64,000 bases of DNA. It comes from Kineosporiaceae bacterium. Its GTDB lineage: Bacteria > Actinomycetota > Actinomycetes > Actinomycetales > Kineosporiaceae. The translations under genes were made by a program, and so were the position numbers. How positions within the stretch are numbered: the stretch's first letter is position 1; the number at the start of each line of letters is the position of its first letter. The notes under the pieces were generated by a model. The model saw nothing but the letters and a program-made list of their open reading frames with translations, made no database searches and was not told the origin of the DNA. Positions 61,704 to 64,000 of this stretch are shown piece after piece. The DNA lies in NCBI GenBank assembly GCA_016794595.1, contig JAEUJN010000066.1:169763-233762 (forward strand), written 5' to 3'.

Positions 61704-62726
61704 TCAGTCAGGCCCCCGTTGGCGATCGGCCACGATCCGGGCGGCGCGTTCGGGCAGCGGCGCCTCGATCCGTTGGGCGAAGGCCAGGAACGCCTGGTGG
61801 CCGGGCAGGCGCTCCAGCGCGGCGTGGACGAGGCGATGTGCCGCCGGGAGGTCGCCGCGGGCGTGGGCCAGCCGGGCGCGGAAGTAGTCCAGCTCCGGCC
61901 CGCCCAGTGCGGGGTGCTCGGCGATCCGGTCCAGCAGGGCCGCGTCCTCGGAGTCGAGCAGGCGCTCCTGCAGCGCCAGATGCCAGCCGATCATGGCCTC
62001 GGCGCGATCTCCCCGCCGCCGCTCTTCGTCGCGCTGCCGGTGCTCGGCGGCCAAGCGTTCACTCGCCGTGCGCGGCAGCTCGACCGGGCGGGGCGCGGCG
62101 TCGTCCAGGGCGCGCAGGTACTGCTCGGTGAAGGTCACCCAGGTGTCCGGGACGACGAGCAGCCCGGTCAGCACCTCGGTCAGGCTGCTCTCGCGGGCCG
62201 CGATCTTCTCGAAACCACTACGGGTCCAGCCGAAACGGCTCTCCCAGCGCAGGAACTGCCCCGCGGCCGTGGCCGCGAAGGTCGCGAACCCGTGGCGGTC
62301 GAGCAGCTGACGCCACAGGATGGCGACCTCGTCCGAGACCACGATCGCCGCCGCCTCGATCGGATCCTGCGACCGGACGTAATCGTGGTGCCGGAAGGCG
62401 CAGGCCAGGTCGATCAGTTCGGCGAGGGCCACCTCGGCGTCCGCGGGATCGTCCGCGGCGAGCGCCGAGCGTGCGTCGGCGATCAGCCGTCGGAAGGTGA
62501 AGCGCCACTGGCTGCGCTCTTTCGGGCTCACCGCCCGGTTGCGGCCGAGGTAGGCACCCGAGCGCACCAGGGCGGTGAACTCCTGGGCGGCGGCCAGCAC
62601 CTGTTCGGGATCGGGGACGACGGGTGCCGCTCGGCGAGCGCCCGTTGCCGGCTCGGGGGCCATGGCCTCCTCGATGCGTTCCCGGACGGTCGCGGTGCCC
62701 CGCCTTACCCGCTCGGTGCGGGCCAC
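61704..62726 (-). CDS. Helical protein of unknown function
   Basis: A 340-residue soluble protein, mostly helical and charged. Notable stretches are ERSQWRFTFRRLIADARSAL, LIDLACAFRHHDYVRSQDPI, WRQLLDRHGFATFAATAAGQ, RAEAMIGWHLALQERLLDSE and a TPR-like end (ELDYFRARLAHARGDLPAAH). I know no named family. The GTG at 62726 has TAACCT exactly 6 nt upstream, so the start is well supported as leaderless. It lies just upstream of the frameshifted Pro/Thr-rich gene on the same strand. Confidence 0.8.
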   Translation of the reverse strand: MARTERVRRGTATVRERIEEAMAPEPATGARRAAPVVPDPEQVLAAAQEFTALVRSGAYLGRNRAVSPKERSQWRFTFRRLIADARSALAADDPADAEVALAELIDLACAFRHHDYVRSQDPIEAAAIVVSDEVAILWRQLLDRHGFATFAATAAGQFLRWESRFGWTRSGFEKIAARESSLTEVLTGLLVVPDTWVTFTEQYLRALDDAAPRPVELPRTASERLAAEHRQRDEERRRGDRAEAMIGWHLALQERLLDSEDAALLDRIAEHPALGGPELDYFRARLAHARGDLPAAHRLVHAALERLPGHQAFLAFAQRIEAPLPERAARIVADRQRGPD

Positions 62727-62732
62727 AGCGGG

Positions 62733-62738
62733 AGGTTA
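62733..62738 (-). promoter_or_regulatory. Putative -10 of the 61704 gene
   Basis: TAACCT on the minus strand, 6 nt before the GTG start, no ribosome binding site between. Confidence 0.5.
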
Positions 62739-62882
62739 GCGGGCGAGATGGGCTGAACCCGGCCTGGCAGGGGCTCCGTCTCGCGTTCCACCCTCTGTCG
62801 GACACGAACAGCTCCTGCGTGCCCCTTCTCGACGTGCCCCTTCTCGAACCGATGCCGGCGGGCAGGCCCCGCCAACGGAGCG

Positions 62883-62908
62883 GCTACGAGAGTGCTACAT
62901 TCGTAGCA
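62883..62908. promoter_or_regulatory. Promoter/operator of the Phd-VapC pair
   Basis: GCTACGA (62883-62889)/TCGTAGC (62901-62907) and, nested, TGCTAC (62893-62898)/GTAGCA (62903-62908) form overlapping inverted repeats. TACATT (62896-62901) sits 6 nt before the ATG and looks like the -10 of a leaderless mRNA. An operator over the -10 fits antitoxin autoregulation. Confidence 0.6.
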
Positions 62909-63168
62909 TGACTGAGGTCCCCTCGCGTGACCTGCGCAATCACACTGCTGAGGTGCTGCGTCGGGTGGCCGCCGGTGAGGACGTGGTGGTCACGGTCAAC
63001 GGCCGCCAGGTGGCGCGCGTGGTACCGGTTCAGGCCCGACGCCGACGCTGGATCGCGCGCACCGAGCTGGTCCGCCGGCTCGGCATCGTCCAGGCAGACC
63101 CCGGGCTGCGGCACGATCTGGACGTTCTGGCGGGGGAGACCACCGACGATCTGGACCCCCTGACGTGA
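62908..63168 (+). CDS. Phd/YefM-family antitoxin
   Basis: An 86-residue antitoxin. The N-terminal Phd domain reads TEVPSRDLRNHTAEVLRRVA, AGEDVVVTVNGRQVARVVPV, which dimerises and binds DNA; the C-terminal half is an acidic/helical tail (LRHDLDVLAGETTDDLDPLT) that would wrap the toxin. ATG 62908 with no ribosome binding site but a -10-like TACATT. The stop overlaps the toxin start (GTGA), giving the coupled expression usual for toxin-antitoxin pairs. The operator repeats just upstream support autoregulation. Confidence 0.92.
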   Translation: MTEVPSRDLRNHTAEVLRRVAAGEDVVVTVNGRQVARVVPVQARRRRWIARTELVRRLGIVQADPGLRHDLDVLAGETTDDLDPLT

Positions 63169-63575
63169 CCTCGGCGGCGCCGCCCCGGGGAGTGTTGGAC
63201 ACGAGCGTGTTCATCGCTGCCGAATCGGGGCGTCCGCTCGATGCGACGCGGGTTCCGGACGAGAGCGCCATCAGCGTGGTCACCCTGGCCGAGCTGCACG
63301 CGGGAGTGCTCGCTGCTCGGGACACCGACACCCGGGCCCGACGCTTGGTGACGGTCGAGGCGCTCGCCGATATCGAGGTGCTGCCGATCGACGCCGAGGC
63401 TGCCCTCATGTGGGCGCGACTGCGGGTACTGCTCGCCGAGGCGGGACGCCGGGTGAACGTCAACGATCTGTGGATCGCCGCCACCGCTGCCTCCCGAGGC
63501 CTGCCGGTGGTCACCCAGGACGACGACTTCTCGGCGGTCGAGGGTTTGGCGGGCCTGGTCATCGTCCGGGTGTGA
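63165..63575 (+). CDS. VapC-family PIN-domain toxin
   Basis: A 136-residue PIN ribonuclease. The metal-binding acidic residues are visible: Asp in GVLDTSVFIAAES, Glu in VVTLAELHAGVLAA, Asp in VNVNDLWIAATAASRGL and the last Asp cluster VVTQDDDFSAVEGL. Length is typical. VapC toxins cut tRNA or rRNA to arrest growth; the exact target is not predictable. It overlaps the antitoxin gene by 4 bp and is the second gene of the pair. Confidence 0.93.
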   Translation: MTSAAPPRGVLDTSVFIAAESGRPLDATRVPDESAISVVTLAELHAGVLAARDTDTRARRLVTVEALADIEVLPIDAEAALMWARLRVLLAEAGRRVNVNDLWIAATAASRGLPVVTQDDDFSAVEGLAGLVIVRV

Positions 63576-63693
63576 TCGGCCGCGGCGTCCGTGGTGGGCA
63601 GCACGGCGGCGGCCGCGGCCGGAGGCATCGCAGAGTGCCCCGGGACCACGACTGGCGCGGGGTGCTACAGCGACAGGTCCGTCTGAGGTCCCG

Positions 63694-64000
63694 TCAGGTT
63701 CGTCGTCGCAGTGTGATGGTGTGCCGGCCGTGGGCATCGGTGAGCACGGTGTGCTCATAGGCGGGGTCGTCGAGCTTGTGATGGTGAAAGGCGCACGCGG
63801 GGACCGCATTTGACAGGTCGGTGGGTCCGCCGGCGGCGAATGGTGTGAGGTGGTGGATCTCGCTCCAGGCGAAGGGGCGGTCGCAGCCGTCGATGGCGCA
63901 GGTGTCGTAGAGGGTGGCCAGGGCGAGGCGTTGGTTCTCGGTGAACAGGCGGCGTTGTTGGCCGAGGTCCAGGGGGAGTGATCCGCCGGCGAGGACGGCG
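63694..64000 (-). CDS. DUF222/HNH endonuclease, C-terminal part (5' end outside window)
   Basis: The minus strand from 64000 to the TGA at 63694-63696 is open and encodes 101 residues. They include QQRRLFTENQRLALATLYDT, then the HNH zinc-binding motif: CAIDGCDRPFAWSEIHHLTP with paired cysteines, the HH of the nuclease and FAAGGPTDLSNAVPACAFHH-HK. This is the C-terminus of the DUF222/DUF13E12-type HNH proteins that are common and often repeated in actinobacterial genomes and behave like mobile-intron or homing-like nucleases, although their role is not settled. The start is beyond the window. Confidence 0.93.
   Translation of the reverse strand, partial: AVLAGGSLPLDLGQQRRLFTENQRLALATLYDTCAIDGCDRPFAWSEIHHLTPFAAGGPTDLSNAVPACAFHHHKLDDPAYEHTVLTDAHGRHTITLRRRT

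Overview
The window is very GC-rich DNA with short intergenic gaps, many GTG starts and ATGA/GTGA start-stop overlaps. Together with MprF-like, crotonyl-CoA carboxylase/reductase, XRE-DUF397, DUF4012 and DUF222/HNH genes, this points to a high-GC actinobacterium. I cannot name the genus; a relative of the Kineosporiales/Nakamurellales or similar soil lineages is a guess. Many genes here carry a TANNNT-type -10 hexamer 6-7 nt before the start codon, which suggests abundant leaderless mRNAs.

Layout. 1-8885: the tail of an unknown gene, a divergent MarR regulator/ABC exporter pair with a palindromic operator, a PadR regulator, an MprF-like lysylphosphatidylglycerol synthase, an FG-GAP lipoprotein and a GT-C type mannosyltransferase. 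8988-16537: a membrane molybdenum oxidoreductase, a three-gene operon (GT2, DUF2064 transferase, methyltransferase), a two-component system, an NAD-epimerase with an embedded zinc ribbon, a small lipoprotein and a CopC-domain protein. 16905-24105: carbon metabolism, namely PEP carboxylase (frameshifted as given), crotonyl-CoA carboxylase/reductase, methylmalonyl-CoA epimerase, a thiolase and MeaB, together an ethylmalonyl-CoA pathway/anaplerosis island. 24225-28449: a degenerate GGDEF protein and an aldehyde dehydrogenase/DUF779/GAF-regulator module with long palindromes at two of its gene ends. 28551-32567: a thiamine-binding protein, two envelope proteins, a thioredoxin-TPR protein and a tiny Cys-rich protein.

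33114-56118 is an exopolysaccharide/cell-surface glycan locus. It has three GT2 glycosyltransferases, a Wzx-like flippase read through into an alpha/beta hydrolase, a GT-C/polymerase-like membrane protein, a GH26-like secreted hydrolase, a DUF4012 protein, a polyprenyl glycosylphosphotransferase, GDP-fucose synthase and a Wzz/BY-kinase-like chain-length regulator, with glgB and a low-molecular-weight phosphatase inside. Its first glycosyltransferase is split by an intact ISL3-family insertion sequence with perfect 21-bp ends and an 8-bp target duplication; removing the IS and one duplication restores the frame exactly.

56191-58155 is a lower-GC-looking island of one XRE-DUF5753 regulator followed by three tandem DUF397 genes. 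58711-62726 holds an OmpA-type lipoprotein, a four-helix membrane protein, a Pro/Thr-rich protein with a beta domain (frameshifted) and an unknown helical protein. The window ends with a Phd/VapC toxin-antitoxin pair and the 3' end of a DUF222/HNH endonuclease gene.

Three genes (ppc, the 35467 glycosyltransferase, the 60845 protein) each look one base out of frame, and a possible fourth case is the flippase-hydrolase read-through. Most sit in G/C runs, so assembly errors should be excluded before calling pseudogenes. The items most worth a second look are the dispersed 46-54 bp palindrome family, the IS-split glycosyltransferase, the XRE plus triple DUF397 set and the uncharacterised 58711-62726 cluster.
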